This document shows, piece after piece, positions 18,212 through 28,087 of a stretch of DNA of 64,000 nucleotides. The notes below the pieces were generated by a model. It did no database searches and was not told the DNA's origin. It saw only the letters and a list, made by a program, of their open reading frames with translations. The position numbers and the translations under genes are program-made. This DNA comes from Muribaculaceae bacterium Isolate-110 (HZI) (lineage in GTDB: Bacteria > Bacteroidota > Bacteroidia > Bacteroidales > Muribaculaceae), in contig RIBL01000007.1 in assembly GCA_003762875.1 (NCBI GenBank), positions 57,702 to 121,701 on the forward strand. The letters are read 5' to 3'. Positions within the stretch are counted from its first letter, which is position 1; the number at the start of each line of letters is the position of its first letter.

Positions 18212-18973
18212 ATGCAGCTCAATTTAAAGAAACCCATCATATTTTTTGATCTGGAGACTACCGGAGTCGATGTGACACACGACCGCATAGTGGAGATCTC
18301 CATGATAAAGGTGCTTCCCTCGGGTGAGGAAATCGAGAAGACGCGTCGAGTCAATCCTGGTATTCCTATTCCGGCAGAAGCTACCGCCGTGCATCATATT
18401 ACTGATGCCGACGTGGCCAATGAGCCATCGTTTCGTCAGATTGCCAAATCACTTGCCAACGAGATGGTCGGCTGTGACATCGCAGGCTTCAATTCCAACC
18501 GTTTTGATATACCTATGCTTGATCAGGAGTTTCAGCGAGCCGGAGTGAAGTTTGATTTCACCAAGGCACGGTTTGTGGACGTGCAGACAATCTTTCACAA
18601 GAAAGAGCAGCGTACTCTCGTGGCTGCCTATCGATTTTATTGCGGCAAGGAGCTTGACGGCGCGCATTCGGCCAATGCCGATACGAGAGCAACACTCGAG
18701 GTGCTGAAGTCGCAGCTTGACCGATATGATGACCTGCCCAATGACATAGAGGAGCTGAGCAAGTTCTCGCAAATCAACCGCAATGTCGACTTTATGGGAC
18801 GTCTCATATACAATGACGATGACAAGGAAGTCATAAATTTCGGCAAGTATAAAGGCAAGATAGCCGAGAACATAATCCGAAAGGAGCCGAGCTATTATGA
18901 CTGGATAATGAAGAGTGACTTCGCCCAGAATACCAAGGATTGTTTTACCCGTATAAAACTGAGGCTCAGATGA
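18212..18973 (+). CDS. DnaQ-like 3'-5' exonuclease (Pol III epsilon-type)
   Basis: A 253-residue DEDDh exonuclease. Motif I FFDLETTG carries D and E (residues about 13 and 15), motif II is in [14 protein letters not shown], and motif III is [10 protein letters not shown] small C-terminal module from about residue 205 ([14 protein letters not shown]) resembles the DUF3820 type. It follows dnaN by 19 bases, suggesting a proofreading or repair partner of the clamp. Whether it is the true proofreading subunit is open. Its stop overlaps the coaBC start (ATGA). Confidence 0.88.
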   Translation: MQLNLKKPIIFFDLETTGVDVTHDRIVEISMIKVLPSGEEIEKTRRVNPGIPIPAEATAVHHITDADVANEPSFRQIAKSLANEMVGCDIAGFNSNRFDIPMLDQEFQRAGVKFDFTKARFVDVQTIFHKKEQRTLVAAYRFYCGKELDGAHSANADTRATLEVLKSQLDRYDDLPNDIEELSKFSQINRNVDFMGRLIYNDDDKEVINFGKYKGKIAENIIRKEPSYYDWIMKSDFAQNTKDCFTRIKLRLR

Positions 18974-20175
18974 ATGCCCTTAAGGGAAAGCATATGGTCC
19001 TGGGAATATGCGGCGGTATCGCCGCATACAAAAGTGTGTCACTGCTCCGCCTGTTTATCAAGGCTGGAGCCGAGGTGCAGGTGGTAATCACGCCTTCCGG
19101 CAAGGAATTTATTACCCCTGTAACGCTTTCAGCTCTGAGTCAGAAGCCTGTTGTGAGCGAGTTTTTTACGGCCAACACCGGTGAATGGCATTCGCATGTC
19201 GACCTCGGTCTTTGGGCAGACTGTATGGTGATAGCTCCGGCCACAGCGTCAACGCTTGGCAAAATGGCTCATGGCATAGCCGACAATATGCTTGTAACGA
19301 CTTATCTGTCGGCTAAAAGTCCGGTGTTTATTGCTCCGGCCATGGATCTTGATATGATGCGTCACCCGTCGACACAGGCCAACCTCAAACTATTGTCGTC
19401 TTATGGCAACCATATCATAGAGCCGGCCTGTGGTTTTCTCGCCAGCGGGCTTGAGGGGAAAGGCCGTATGGAGGAGCCTGAAAACATAGTTAAATATCTT
19501 GAAAATTATTTCTCGCGCAAATGTGACATGAATGGTAAGACCGTGCTTGTCACAGCCGGTCCGACTTATGAGAAAATAGACCCAGTGAGATTTATCGGCA
19601 ACTATTCTTCCGGTAAAATGGGTTATGCCATAGCCGAGGAGTGCGCCTCGCGCGGAGCCGAAGTAATCCTTGTGTCGGGGCCTGTAAGCATTACCACAAA
19701 ACATCCCGGTATCCGAACTTTGCATGTCGAATCGGCCCGCGAAATGTTGGCGGAATGTGAGAAGGCATTCCCGATATGTGATGTGGCTGTGATGTGTGCC
19801 GCTGTAGCTGATTATGCACCTGCCAATCCGGTCGACCGTAAGATCAAACGTGAGCATCAGGATGTTCCGGTCATAACTCTTGTAAAAAATCCCGACATAG
19901 CGGCAACACTCGGAGGCATGAGGCGAGAATCACAAATGCTTGTTGGTTTCGCGCTCGAGACAGACAACGAGAGCCATAACGCGCATGAAAAACTTGCTAA
20001 AAAGAATCTTGACATGATTGTGCTCAATTCTATGCGCGATGCAGGAGCCGGATTTGGTGTGAATACCAACAAGGTCAGCATATACCATAGGAACGGCTGC
20101 GAGATTGATGTGCCGCTTAAATCCAAGGCGGATGTTGCGATCGATATTGTCGACGAGATTGTAAAAAACATATAG
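18970..20175 (+). CDS. coaBC: Bifunctional phosphopantothenoylcysteine decarboxylase/phosphopantothenate-cysteine ligase
   Basis: A 401-residue enzyme for two steps of coenzyme A synthesis. The N-terminal flavoprotein domain shows GGIAAYKS and [15 protein letters not shown] with the ACGFLASG substrate-recognition motif. The C-terminal ligase domain starts with [16 protein letters not shown] and continues with SSGKMG. ATG at 18970 overlaps the exonuclease stop. The longer frame upstream adds ten residues that belong to the other reading frame. Confidence 0.96.
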   Translation: MNALKGKHMVLGICGGIAAYKSVSLLRLFIKAGAEVQVVITPSGKEFITPVTLSALSQKPVVSEFFTANTGEWHSHVDLGLWADCMVIAPATASTLGKMAHGIADNMLVTTYLSAKSPVFIAPAMDLDMMRHPSTQANLKLLSSYGNHIIEPACGFLASGLEGKGRMEEPENIVKYLENYFSRKCDMNGKTVLVTAGPTYEKIDPVRFIGNYSSGKMGYAIAEECASRGAEVILVSGPVSITTKHPGIRTLHVESAREMLAECEKAFPICDVAVMCAAVADYAPANPVDRKIKREHQDVPVITLVKNPDIAATLGGMRRESQMLVGFALETDNESHNAHEKLAKKNLDMIVLNSMRDAGAGFGVNTNKVSIYHRNGCEIDVPLKSKADVAIDIVDEIVKNI

Positions 20176-20209
20176 ATCCATCACCAACTGTCTGTCAGTA
20201 TCCCTCGTT

Positions 20210-21115
20210 ATGATGCGTAAACTTTTATCGATAATTACCATATTCATGATGTCATTCCTGGCCGATGCCCAGGAATTGAATTGTCGTGTGGAGGTGAACG
20301 CTTCACAACTCGAGGGCACCAATAAGTCTGTCTTTGAGACGTTGCAGTCAGCCATAAACGAGTATGTCAACACCAACAAATGGACCGATGCTCAGTTTTC
20401 GGCAAACGAGCGGATAGAGTGCACGCTGTTTTTCAATATCACGGAGTATGACTCTTCGGACGGCAAGATGACAGGTACATTGCAGGTACAGGCCATTCGT
20501 CCGGTCTATAACTCGTCTTATACGACCACACTGCTCAACTTCAGAGACACTAAAGTCGATTTCACATACATAGAAAACGAGCCTCTGACATATAATGAGG
20601 CCAACATGGAGAGTCAGTTGACCCAGATTCTCAACTTTTATGTGTATCTGATTCTCGCAATAGATTTCGACAGTTTTTCGCCCCGTGGCGGAGAGCCGTA
20701 TTATGAAAAGTTGGCGATGATAGTGCAGCAGGCGCAGTCGTCTGGCGAAAGCGGGTGGAAAGCCTTTGAGGATACAAAAAACCGCTCTGCGGTGCTCAGT
20801 GCGTTTACCGACCCCTCTACCCGTCAGTTGCGCGACTTGATATATCAATATCATCTTCAGGGGCTCGACCAGATGTCAGTAAGTCCCGACAAGGGGCGCA
20901 AGACCATTGACGGCACATTGGATATTCTTACTGATATATATAAGGTATCGCCCATGTCGGTAGGGCTTTCCTTGTTTAAGGATGCCAAACTTGACGAACT
21001 TGTAAATATTTATTCCAAAGCCTCTCCCGAGGAGCGTGCCCACGCGGTCAAATTGCTCTCCACACTATATCCGACCGATACGGACAGGATACAGAAAATC
21101 AAAGAACAACAATAA
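20210..21115 (+). CDS. DUF4835 family secreted protein (PorD-like)
   Basis: A 301-residue protein with a signal peptide (MRKLLSIITIFMMSFLADA, then QELNCRVEVN). The mature start QELNC, the TLLNFRDTKVDFTYIENEPL segment and the DFDSFSPRGGEPYYEKL segment are hallmarks of DUF4835. Its place between coaBC and recN is a recurrent arrangement in Bacteroidota. Some databases name this family PorD and link it to type IX secretion; I recall this but cannot verify it. No other type IX genes are in the window. Confidence 0.82.
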   Translation: MMRKLLSIITIFMMSFLADAQELNCRVEVNASQLEGTNKSVFETLQSAINEYVNTNKWTDAQFSANERIECTLFFNITEYDSSDGKMTGTLQVQAIRPVYNSSYTTTLLNFRDTKVDFTYIENEPLTYNEANMESQLTQILNFYVYLILAIDFDSFSPRGGEPYYEKLAMIVQQAQSSGESGWKAFEDTKNRSAVLSAFTDPSTRQLRDLIYQYHLQGLDQMSVSPDKGRKTIDGTLDILTDIYKVSPMSVGLSLFKDAKLDELVNIYSKASPEERAHAVKLLSTLYPTDTDRIQKIKEQQ

Positions 21116-21140
21116 ATCAACCCTCAATCCTCATAAGACT

Positions 21141-22799
21141 GTGCTCGAAACACTCCACATATCCAACTACGCACTCATTGATTGTATAGACATTAGGTTT
21201 CACAAGGGATTCAATGTAATAACTGGCGAGACCGGTGCCGGCAAATCCATTATATTAGGTGCTCTGTCGCTCATTCTTGGCGGCCGGGCCGATACGCGGG
21301 TTGTCGCTGATCCTTCGTGCAAAAGTGTCATTGAAGCAGTGTTTACGGTCGACGGTTATGATGAACTTAAGGCTTATTGCCAGTCGGCGGATATAGAGTG
21401 GGATGACGACCGTTGTATTCTGCGCAGAGAGATAGCTCCTGCAGGACGTTCTCGTGCGTTTGTCAATGACTCTCCCGTGCCGCTCGCAAAACTTCAGTCC
21501 GTCGCAATGAGATTGATAGACATTCATTCTCAACATCAGAACCAGTTGCTCGCCACGCCGGAGTATCAACTGACGGTCATTGACACTCTGGCAGGAAATA
21601 AAAACAAGTTGGCTGAATATACGCGGAGATACAATACACTTCGCGATGCCATCAGACGGCTTAAAGCCATGAGGCTTCTTGTGGAGAAAAATCGCGAGGA
21701 TGAAGAATTTACACGCTATCAGCTTGAACAACTCGATGAACTTGCCCTATCGAAAGGTGAACAGGAAGAGTTGGAAAATGAAAAGGAGGTACTGACAAAT
21801 CTTTCTGCAATCAAGAGCGCGTTGCAGCGAGCCACTGCTGCGTTGAGCGGAGACGGTCAAAATGCGGTCGACTTGATTGATGAGGCCATTGATTCGTGTG
21901 ACGAACTTGATGGGGTGCTTCAGGTTTCGGATGATATACCCTCGCGACTTGAATCCGCGAGAATAGAGATTGCTGATATTTCATCAACACTTGAGGGAAT
22001 CAACGAGAGACTGTCGGCTGATCCTGGCAGACTTGAAGCTGTTGACGAGCGACTCAACGCCATCTACACACTGTGTCATAAACACCGTCTTAACAATGGA
22101 GACGAGCTTATTGTATTGCGAGACTCTCTTCGTAAAAAACTTGATGATCTCGACAACAGTGACGACCAGGTGGCTGAGTTGGAGAAGGAAGCCCGTCGCG
22201 CCAAGGCTCTTGCAAAAGAGACGGCGATGGAGATTTCAGAATCTCGTAAGAAGGAAGCCTTGTGTTTTGCCGAGCATCTCCGTGAAGTCGCTACGCCGTT
22301 AGGCATGAAGAATCTGCGGGTAGAGGTAGAAGTGCAACCGGCTGATATGGGGCCTACCGGCATTGATGCAGTAAGATTTATGGTGTCGTTCAACAAGAAT
22401 CAGACACTCATGCCTGTCGGAGATACGGCGTCGGGCGGTGAAATATCGCGACTGATGTTGTCAATCAAGACGATAATTGCCTCACGGATGTCATTGCCAA
22501 GCATCATATTTGATGAGATTGATACCGGAGTGTCGGGAGATGTAGCCAACAGGATGGCTCTCATGATGCGTGAAATTTCCAAGTCACTGCAGGTGACAGC
22601 GATCACACACTTGCCACAGGTCGCCGCGAAAGGTAATACGCAATATCGTGTGTACAAAGAAGATGACGAACACTCGACCCATACCCGTATACGTCAGCTT
22701 GCAGACAGCGAGCGTGTCGATGCCATAGCCGCAATGCTTGGCGGTGCAAGTGTTGACGATGCTGCGCGCCAGGCTGCAAAATCATTATTAAACAGCTAA
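21141..22799 (+). CDS. recN: DNA repair protein RecN
   Basis: A 552-residue SMC-like ATPase for double-strand break repair, matching the usual length. Walker A GETGAGKS is near the N terminus, a coiled-coil region fills the centre, and the C-terminal half has TASGGEISRLMLSIK (signature) and IIFDEIDTGVSGDVA (Walker B). The start is taken as GTG at 21141, which gives the expected N terminus VLETLHISNYALID (initiator Met). The upstream ORF extension overlaps DUF4835. It sits 25 bases after DUF4835. Confidence 0.95.
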   Translation: MLETLHISNYALIDCIDIRFHKGFNVITGETGAGKSIILGALSLILGGRADTRVVADPSCKSVIEAVFTVDGYDELKAYCQSADIEWDDDRCILRREIAPAGRSRAFVNDSPVPLAKLQSVAMRLIDIHSQHQNQLLATPEYQLTVIDTLAGNKNKLAEYTRRYNTLRDAIRRLKAMRLLVEKNREDEEFTRYQLEQLDELALSKGEQEELENEKEVLTNLSAIKSALQRATAALSGDGQNAVDLIDEAIDSCDELDGVLQVSDDIPSRLESARIEIADISSTLEGINERLSADPGRLEAVDERLNAIYTLCHKHRLNNGDELIVLRDSLRKKLDDLDNSDDQVAELEKEARRAKALAKETAMEISESRKKEALCFAEHLREVATPLGMKNLRVEVEVQPADMGPTGIDAVRFMVSFNKNQTLMPVGDTASGGEISRLMLSIKTIIASRMSLPSIIFDEIDTGVSGDVANRMALMMREISKSLQVTAITHLPQVAAKGNTQYRVYKEDDEHSTHTRIRQLADSERVDAIAAMLGGASVDDAARQAAKSLLNS

Positions 22800-22801
22800 A
22801 T

Positions 22802-23557
22802 ATGGAGAAAAGCGATTATATCTACGGTATTCGTGCCGTAATGGAGGCCATTGAGGCCGGAAAGGATATTGACAAGATATTCATAGCCAAAGATTTGCAG
22901 GGTGACCTTGCGTCACAGCTCATAGGACTTGCCCGTAAGATGCACGTCATCACACAACGTGTGCCTGTGGAGCGTATCAACAGAATTACACGTAAAAACC
23001 ATCAGGGAGTCCTGGCTATGATGTCGGCAGTGACATATCATCGTCTCGACCACCTTGTGCCAGAGCTTTACGAAGCAGGTATATTGCCGTTTATAGTAAT
23101 ACTTGACGGCATTACGGATGTGCGTAACTTTGGTGCGATAGCCCGTACATGCGAGTGTGCCGGAGCGGATGCAATAATTATCCCCGAACATGGCAGTGTG
23201 TCGGTTGGCGGTGATGCCGTAAAGACCTCGGCAGGTGCGTTGCTGCACATTCCTGTATGTCGCGTCGGCTCAACAGCATGGGCTGTAAGATTTTTAAAGG
23301 ATAATGGTTATAATGTTGTGGCAGTAAGCGAGAAAGCTGACATGAGTTATGTAGAGGGCGAATATACCGGTCCCGTGGCTCTTGTAATGGGTGCCGAGGA
23401 CACCGGCATTTCTGAAAATACGCTGAGTGAATGTACAACCAGGGTAGGCATACCGATGTTTGGTAATATCGGTTCGCTCAACGTATCGGTTGCAGCCGGT
23501 GTAATGATATATGAGGTGGTAAGACAGCGTCTCAACGCTAATCTCGAGATTATCTGA
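22802..23557 (+). CDS. rlmB: TrmH/SpoU family RNA 2'-O-methyltransferase (RlmB-like)
   Basis: A 251-residue SPOUT methyltransferase. It has the N-terminal substrate-binding domain (YIYGIRAVMEAIEAGKDI), then motif 1 LDGITDVRNFGAIARTC, motif 2 ALVMGAEDTGIS and motif 3 IPMFGNIGSLNVSVAAG with the catalytic knot. It fits RlmB, which methylates G2251 of 23S rRNA, although tRNA targets cannot be excluded. Two bases separate it from the recN stop, and it is the last gene of the dnaN operon, converging on the methyltransferase gene at 23572. Confidence 0.88.
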   Translation: MEKSDYIYGIRAVMEAIEAGKDIDKIFIAKDLQGDLASQLIGLARKMHVITQRVPVERINRITRKNHQGVLAMMSAVTYHRLDHLVPELYEAGILPFIVILDGITDVRNFGAIARTCECAGADAIIIPEHGSVSVGGDAVKTSAGALLHIPVCRVGSTAWAVRFLKDNGYNVVAVSEKADMSYVEGEYTGPVALVMGAEDTGISENTLSECTTRVGIPMFGNIGSLNVSVAAGVMIYEVVRQRLNANLEII

Positions 23558-23571
23558 CAGGCTGGATGTCT

Positions 23572-24708
23572 TTATGGCATCGCCCTAAAACCACTTTCGG
23601 TTATGATTAATGCTTTGGAGCCGTCATGCAGGATGGCTCCAAACAGCATTTTATCGCCTCCTTCCTTAACTGAAAGTTTCTTGACGAGCTCGGGTGCAGA
23701 GAGTGGGAAGTTACGGGTTATGACATTGATTTTCGGATAAGTTGTCTTTATCCGCTTGATGTCACGTTTGTTGAACGGGACGATGTCGATTATACGATAA
23801 TGGAGTCCGGGAAAATCGGGGAGGGGAGAGTCGGCTACATAAAGATGTGTGGATGGATGTAATTTGGAATATCCGGATACCCTGCCGCCTGTTCCCTTCA
23901 TGACTGACGGGAACGGTTGGAGTAGATAGTTTCCCGTAACAGGCATGCCGTAATCACATTTTTCTGATGAAGAGAAGATGTAAGAGCCATTGCCGATTGT
24001 AACACAGGTGACTGTGTCATCTGGCTCCGTGTCAAATGCATAAGATGCCATTATAGACATCACGACTTCTTTACATTCGCGAGTAGTGCCTATGACTGTG
24101 AGGTCGCAGTGGCGTATGCCAAGTTCTGATTTGGCATACGAGATGTCAATCATAGGAGAGAGTTTTACAATCACCCGCTTTGCCCGTGACAAAAGGAGAG
24201 AAATCGAGGTCGTAATGTCAGGGCTGCATTGCTTTAGCGCGACATGGCGGCCCGATGAGTCACGACGGGCAGGGTCGATGAATATGACATCAAAATGTTC
24301 GTCACATCGGGTCAGCCACTCGATTGAATCACCTTCGATCACATGTACGTTTTCGCCATATCCGAGGACTGCGGCATTGTGTCGGAGAGCTGTCGCTGCA
24401 TCATGGGACAATTCTACGGCCGTCACATCGCAACCCTTGGCTGCAAAATGAAAAGAGTCTATACCAAGTCCCGCTGTCATGTCAACTACACGACAGCCGT
24501 TGTCAATCATCGAGGCATGGACTTCGGCCACGGCATCGGAGGTTGACATTTCAGCCAACGCAAGAGATGGAAATACGAATCCGTCACATGCAAGGGTGCG
24601 GGGCAACTTCCTGGAGCATTTGTCTCTACATTCCATTTGCAGAATCTCTCCAAGTTTTATGCTGTCACCGTGATATTTAAGCCGCAGTCGGTTGTAATCC
24701 CCGCTCAT
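23572..24708 (-). CDS. Class I SAM-dependent methyltransferase with THUMP-like C-terminal domain
   Basis: A 378-residue protein. An N-terminal helical region is followed by a Rossmann methyltransferase core: motif I VVDMTAGLGIDSFHFA (about residues 96-111), an acidic motif, and FIDPARRDSSGRH. The C-terminal part resembles the THUMP-like domain found in Bacteroidota members of this group. The ATG at 24708 is chosen; the longer open frame overlaps tsaB and lacks family features. An RNA substrate is likely from the domain layout. It follows tsaB by 32 bases in a run of RNA-related genes (tex, tsaB). Confidence 0.82.
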   Translation of the reverse strand: MSGDYNRLRLKYHGDSIKLGEILQMECRDKCSRKLPRTLACDGFVFPSLALAEMSTSDAVAEVHASMIDNGCRVVDMTAGLGIDSFHFAAKGCDVTAVELSHDAATALRHNAAVLGYGENVHVIEGDSIEWLTRCDEHFDVIFIDPARRDSSGRHVALKQCSPDITTSISLLLSRAKRVIVKLSPMIDISYAKSELGIRHCDLTVIGTTRECKEVVMSIMASYAFDTEPDDTVTCVTIGNGSYIFSSSEKCDYGMPVTGNYLLQPFPSVMKGTGGRVSGYSKLHPSTHLYVADSPLPDFPGLHYRIIDIVPFNKRDIKRIKTTYPKINVITRNFPLSAPELVKKLSVKEGGDKMLFGAILHDGSKALIITESGFRAMP

Positions 24709-24740
24709 TGTACAGTAAGAATATTTCAGAAGAAAATATT

Positions 24741-25439
24741 TCAGGCAAGCCGCTCTTTGGGTTTTGTGGCCTGGAAGTCTTTGATGTAATCCGGTGTGCA
24801 ATAAGCTGTGTCAAGAAAATCGCGACGTGCATAGGCCTGTTCGCTAAGAGCAATCATGTCAATGGCGAGTGGCGTGATGCCGTCAACAAACTCTACGTTT
24901 GGAGCAAAGAATAACTCCTTGGCCTTGCTGCTGCCGTCGCCGAAAAACAGCACCTTGCATCCACGGCCGATAATGTCGGCATAACTTTCTCCATCAAGAA
25001 TCAGTGGAGTTTTATTCATCAGCGGCTCAAGCGAAAAGTCATAGGCGCATGTGTATACCTCCATGCGTCTGGCGTCAACCATTGGCACAAATATCTCGTC
25101 GCCTGTCAGAGACTCATGTGTAAACATGACCTGACAAGCCATAAGTTTCAGAGTGTCAATCCCAATCAGCGGCACATCAAGAGCATAGGCAAGACCTTTG
25201 GCCTCGGACAGACCAATCCGCAGACCTGTATAGCTGCCCGGACCCATTGAGACAGCCACAGCCTCGATTTTAAGCTCTTTTTCAGCAGCAAAATCAAGAC
25301 AGTATTTTATAAAATCGCTCAGTAGGGCCGCCTGATTGCGGCCATCCATATCCTCCTGATGAGCCAACACCATGCCCTCTGCGGTCAAGGCCACTGATGT
25401 GGCCGCCGCCGATGTTTCGATATTTAATATAACAGCCAT
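24741..25439 (-). CDS. tsaB: tRNA threonylcarbamoyladenosine synthesis protein TsaB
   Basis: A 232-residue partner of TsaD in the t6A37 modification of ANN-decoding tRNAs. The N terminus ILNIETSAAATSVAL and the motif SMGPGSYTGLRIGLSEAKGL are diagnostic of TsaB within the actin/HSP70-like fold. Length is typical. ATG at 25439, 13 bases after the folK stop codon. Confidence 0.95.
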   Translation of the reverse strand: MAVILNIETSAAATSVALTAEGMVLAHQEDMDGRNQAALLSDFIKYCLDFAAEKELKIEAVAVSMGPGSYTGLRIGLSEAKGLAYALDVPLIGIDTLKLMACQVMFTHESLTGDEIFVPMVDARRMEVYTCAYDFSLEPLMNKTPLILDGESYADIIGRGCKVLFFGDGSSKAKELFFAPNVEFVDGITPLAIDMIALSEQAYARRDFLDTAYCTPDYIKDFQATKPKERLA

Positions 25440-25452
25440 GTTTTAATAAAAG

Positions 25453-25857
25453 TTATTCGTCCTGAAATGAGCCGTTGGCGAGAAGCTCACGATAGCCTAT
25501 GTTGAAATAATGACGCTCGAAATCTTTCGGACGCAATATGCGGGAGTCGAAAATCACCAGGTCAAGATCAATCGAAACCTGTCCGTGGGCCACATCATCC
25601 TGCTGACGGCCCTCCTCGATTTCCCACTCCTTGAGAAATTTTACAAGTGCGGTGCTGTTGACAGGCGATAGGCCATGTATCACAGCGTTGAGATAGGGTG
25701 CGTCTTTTCCGTTGATAGCATCGGATTCATATACAGACGACACGGAACTTTTGGAGAGAAGGTGTGTTACATGCTCGATGGCACGGTTGACACGTTCCTC
25801 GCGGTCGGCGGTATTGCTTCCGACTCCGATAGTGCAGGGGGTTGGATAATCCATCAT
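25453..25857 (-). CDS. folK: 2-amino-4-hydroxy-6-hydroxymethyldihydropteridine diphosphokinase
   Basis: A 134-residue HPPK, at the short end of the family (140-160 is usual). It transfers pyrophosphate to the pterin in folate synthesis. Visible motifs are the N-terminal IGVGSNTADRE and the catalytic VSIDLDLVIFD (family R..R.IDLDLL-type). Two consecutive ATG codons begin the frame; either may be used. folP, the next enzyme in the pathway, is 16 kb away and not cotranscribed. Confidence 0.9.
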   Translation of the reverse strand: MMDYPTPCTIGVGSNTADREERVNRAIEHVTHLLSKSSVSSVYESDAINGKDAPYLNAVIHGLSPVNSTALVKFLKEWEIEEGRQQDDVAHGQVSIDLDLVIFDSRILRPKDFERHYFNIGYRELLANGSFQDE

Positions 25858-25887
25858 ATATGTATTGCTGTTTAAGCAGTTGTATTG

Positions 25888-28032
25888 CTATTGCTGGATG
25901 CCTCTCATGGTCAATGCAATGCGTCCGCGAGCCACATCGACATCAATAACCTTGACGTTGACACGCTGACCGATAGACACTACATCGGAGGGTGAGGATA
26001 TGAACCTGTCACTCAACTGAGAGATGTGAACGAGACCGTTTTCCTTCATTCCGAGATCGACAAACACACCGAATGCCGTGATGTTATTGACCTTGCCGGT
26101 TAGTTCCTGACCTATGTGCAGGTCATCGATTTTTTTTACGGCATCGTCATATACAGGTTCCTCTACGGTTTCACGTGGATCTCGACCCGGTTTTTCAAGT
26201 TCAAGAACGATGTCGGTGAGAGTCGGCAGACCTGTCTCTTTGGTGATATATTTGTCAAGCTCTATTTTATGGAGTACATTTTTATCTTTTGTGAGGCGTT
26301 CGATATCAGCATTGACATCCTTGGCCATCTCCTCGACCAATGCATAACGTTCGGGATGTACAGCTGTGTTATCAAGTGGATTTTTCGCACCGGGAATACG
26401 AAGGAATCCGGCACACTGCTGGAATGCTTTCTCGCCCATACGGGGGACTTTCATCAAATCGGTGCGAGAGGCAAACGGGCCGTTTTCTGCGCGATATTTC
26501 ACTATATTAGCAGCAAGGGTAGGGCCGATGCCCGACACATAGCTGAGCAACTGACGCGATGCGGTATTGACATTGATACCAACCGAATTGACGCAAGTCT
26601 CTACAACATAGTCAAGCGACTCTTTCAGCTTTGTCTGATTGACATCGTGCTGATACTGTCCGACACCGATGCTCTTGGGATCAATTTTCACAAGTTCGGC
26701 CAGCGGGTCAAGCAGTCGGCGTCCGATAGATACGGCACCACGCACAGTAACATCCTCGTTGGGAAATTCCTCTCGGGCCACTTCGGATGCCGAATATATC
26801 GAGGCTCCATGCTCGTTGACCATAAATATCTGCACCCGTCGCGGGAATACGACATCGCGAAGGAATCGTTCAGTCTCACGGCCACCGGAGCCGGAGCCGA
26901 TTGCAATCGCGTCAATGCGATAGTGGTCGACCATGTAACACAACGTGTCACCGGCTCCAACGAAATCATTGGCCGGCGGAGTGGGGTAGACCACATCATG
27001 ATACAGCAGATTGCCTTGCTCATCAAGAGCCACGACCTTGCAACCTGTGCGGTAGCCGGGGTCAATAGCCAGGATTCTTTTGCGGCCGAGCGGCGGGGAC
27101 ATAAGAAGCTGACGAACATTGTCAGCAAACATCTGTATGGCTCCGGCGTCGCTTTTTTCTTTTGTCACACCTGCGATTTCATTTTCAATAGACGGGCGCA
27201 TCAGCCGACGATAACCGTCCTTGACGGCTGTCTTTACTATCTCGGCCAGCGGTACGGATGCTGTTGGGCGGACAAACATGCGGTTAAGACGATCCATCAT
27301 GTCATCATCCTCTATGGATATGCTTACGCGAAGAATTCCTTCCTCCTCTGCCCGGCGTATGGCAAGGTAACGGTGAGAGTTACACATGCGTAAAGGTTCG
27401 GAAAAATCGAAATAGTTGCGATATTTATCACCTTCGGCTTCCTTACCGGGGACAACCTTGGCGTTTATTGTTGCCGAACGCTGGTAGCGTGCACGCACGA
27501 TGTTACGTGCCTTTTCACTTTCGCTGACCCACTCGGCTATTATGTCCATAGCTCCGGCCAAAGCTTCTGACTCGTCCTTGACATCGCCTTTAACAAATTT
27601 GGCAGCCAATGCCTCCGGTTGAGAGTTCGACGATTGCGACATTATCATTTTGGCCAGCGGTTCGAGCCCGAGAGCTCGAGCCGCCTGTGCCCGGGTATTT
27701 CGCTTCGGTTTATATGGCAGGAATATGTCTTCAAGTACGGTCGAATCGAGAGTTTCCTCAATGCGGGCTTCAAGTTCAGGGGTCAAAGCCTCTCGATCAC
27801 GGATGGTCTGGAGAATATATTCCTTTCTTTTTTCGAGTTCAAACAGGGCCTCATGGCGCATTTTTATGTTATGGACGGTAACTTCGTCCATGCCTCCTGT
27901 TGCCTCTTTGCGATAGCGCGCAATGAATGGTACGGTAGCACCATCATCAAGAAGACGCAGACAGGCCGCCACATGTTTGCGAAGATGAGTCCCCAGTTCT
28001 TTTGTGATTATATTGGCGTGTACGTTGACCAT
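25888..28032 (-). CDS. tex: RNA-binding transcriptional accessory protein Tex
   Basis: A 714-residue protein of the Tex/Spt6-like family. Domains in order are the Tex N-terminal helical region, YqgF/RNase H-like (ILAIDPGYRTGCKVVALDE, about residues 324-342), helix-hairpin-helix modules (NVNTASRQLLSYVSGIGP) and a C-terminal S1 RNA-binding domain (GQELTGKVNNITAFGVFVDL). Length is somewhat below the usual 730-780 but all domains are present. ATG at 28032. A 425-codon open frame on the opposite strand is a shadow. Confidence 0.95.
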   Translation of the reverse strand: MVNVHANIITKELGTHLRKHVAACLRLLDDGATVPFIARYRKEATGGMDEVTVHNIKMRHEALFELEKRKEYILQTIRDREALTPELEARIEETLDSTVLEDIFLPYKPKRNTRAQAARALGLEPLAKMIMSQSSNSQPEALAAKFVKGDVKDESEALAGAMDIIAEWVSESEKARNIVRARYQRSATINAKVVPGKEAEGDKYRNYFDFSEPLRMCNSHRYLAIRRAEEEGILRVSISIEDDDMMDRLNRMFVRPTASVPLAEIVKTAVKDGYRRLMRPSIENEIAGVTKEKSDAGAIQMFADNVRQLLMSPPLGRKRILAIDPGYRTGCKVVALDEQGNLLYHDVVYPTPPANDFVGAGDTLCYMVDHYRIDAIAIGSGSGGRETERFLRDVVFPRRVQIFMVNEHGASIYSASEVAREEFPNEDVTVRGAVSIGRRLLDPLAELVKIDPKSIGVGQYQHDVNQTKLKESLDYVVETCVNSVGINVNTASRQLLSYVSGIGPTLAANIVKYRAENGPFASRTDLMKVPRMGEKAFQQCAGFLRIPGAKNPLDNTAVHPERYALVEEMAKDVNADIERLTKDKNVLHKIELDKYITKETGLPTLTDIVLELEKPGRDPRETVEEPVYDDAVKKIDDLHIGQELTGKVNNITAFGVFVDLGMKENGLVHISQLSDRFISSPSDVVSIGQRVNVKVIDVDVARGRIALTMRGIQQ

Positions 28033-28087
28033 TTGTTTGTTAAAAATTGTTGTGAATTTATGTAAGCGTATCTCTATGTTAATTATA

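Noticed and set aside
26116..27393. A 425-codon open frame on the plus strand opposite tex
   Set aside because: It lies wholly inside tex, has no recognisable domain, and its composition mirrors the tex codons. It is a shadow frame.
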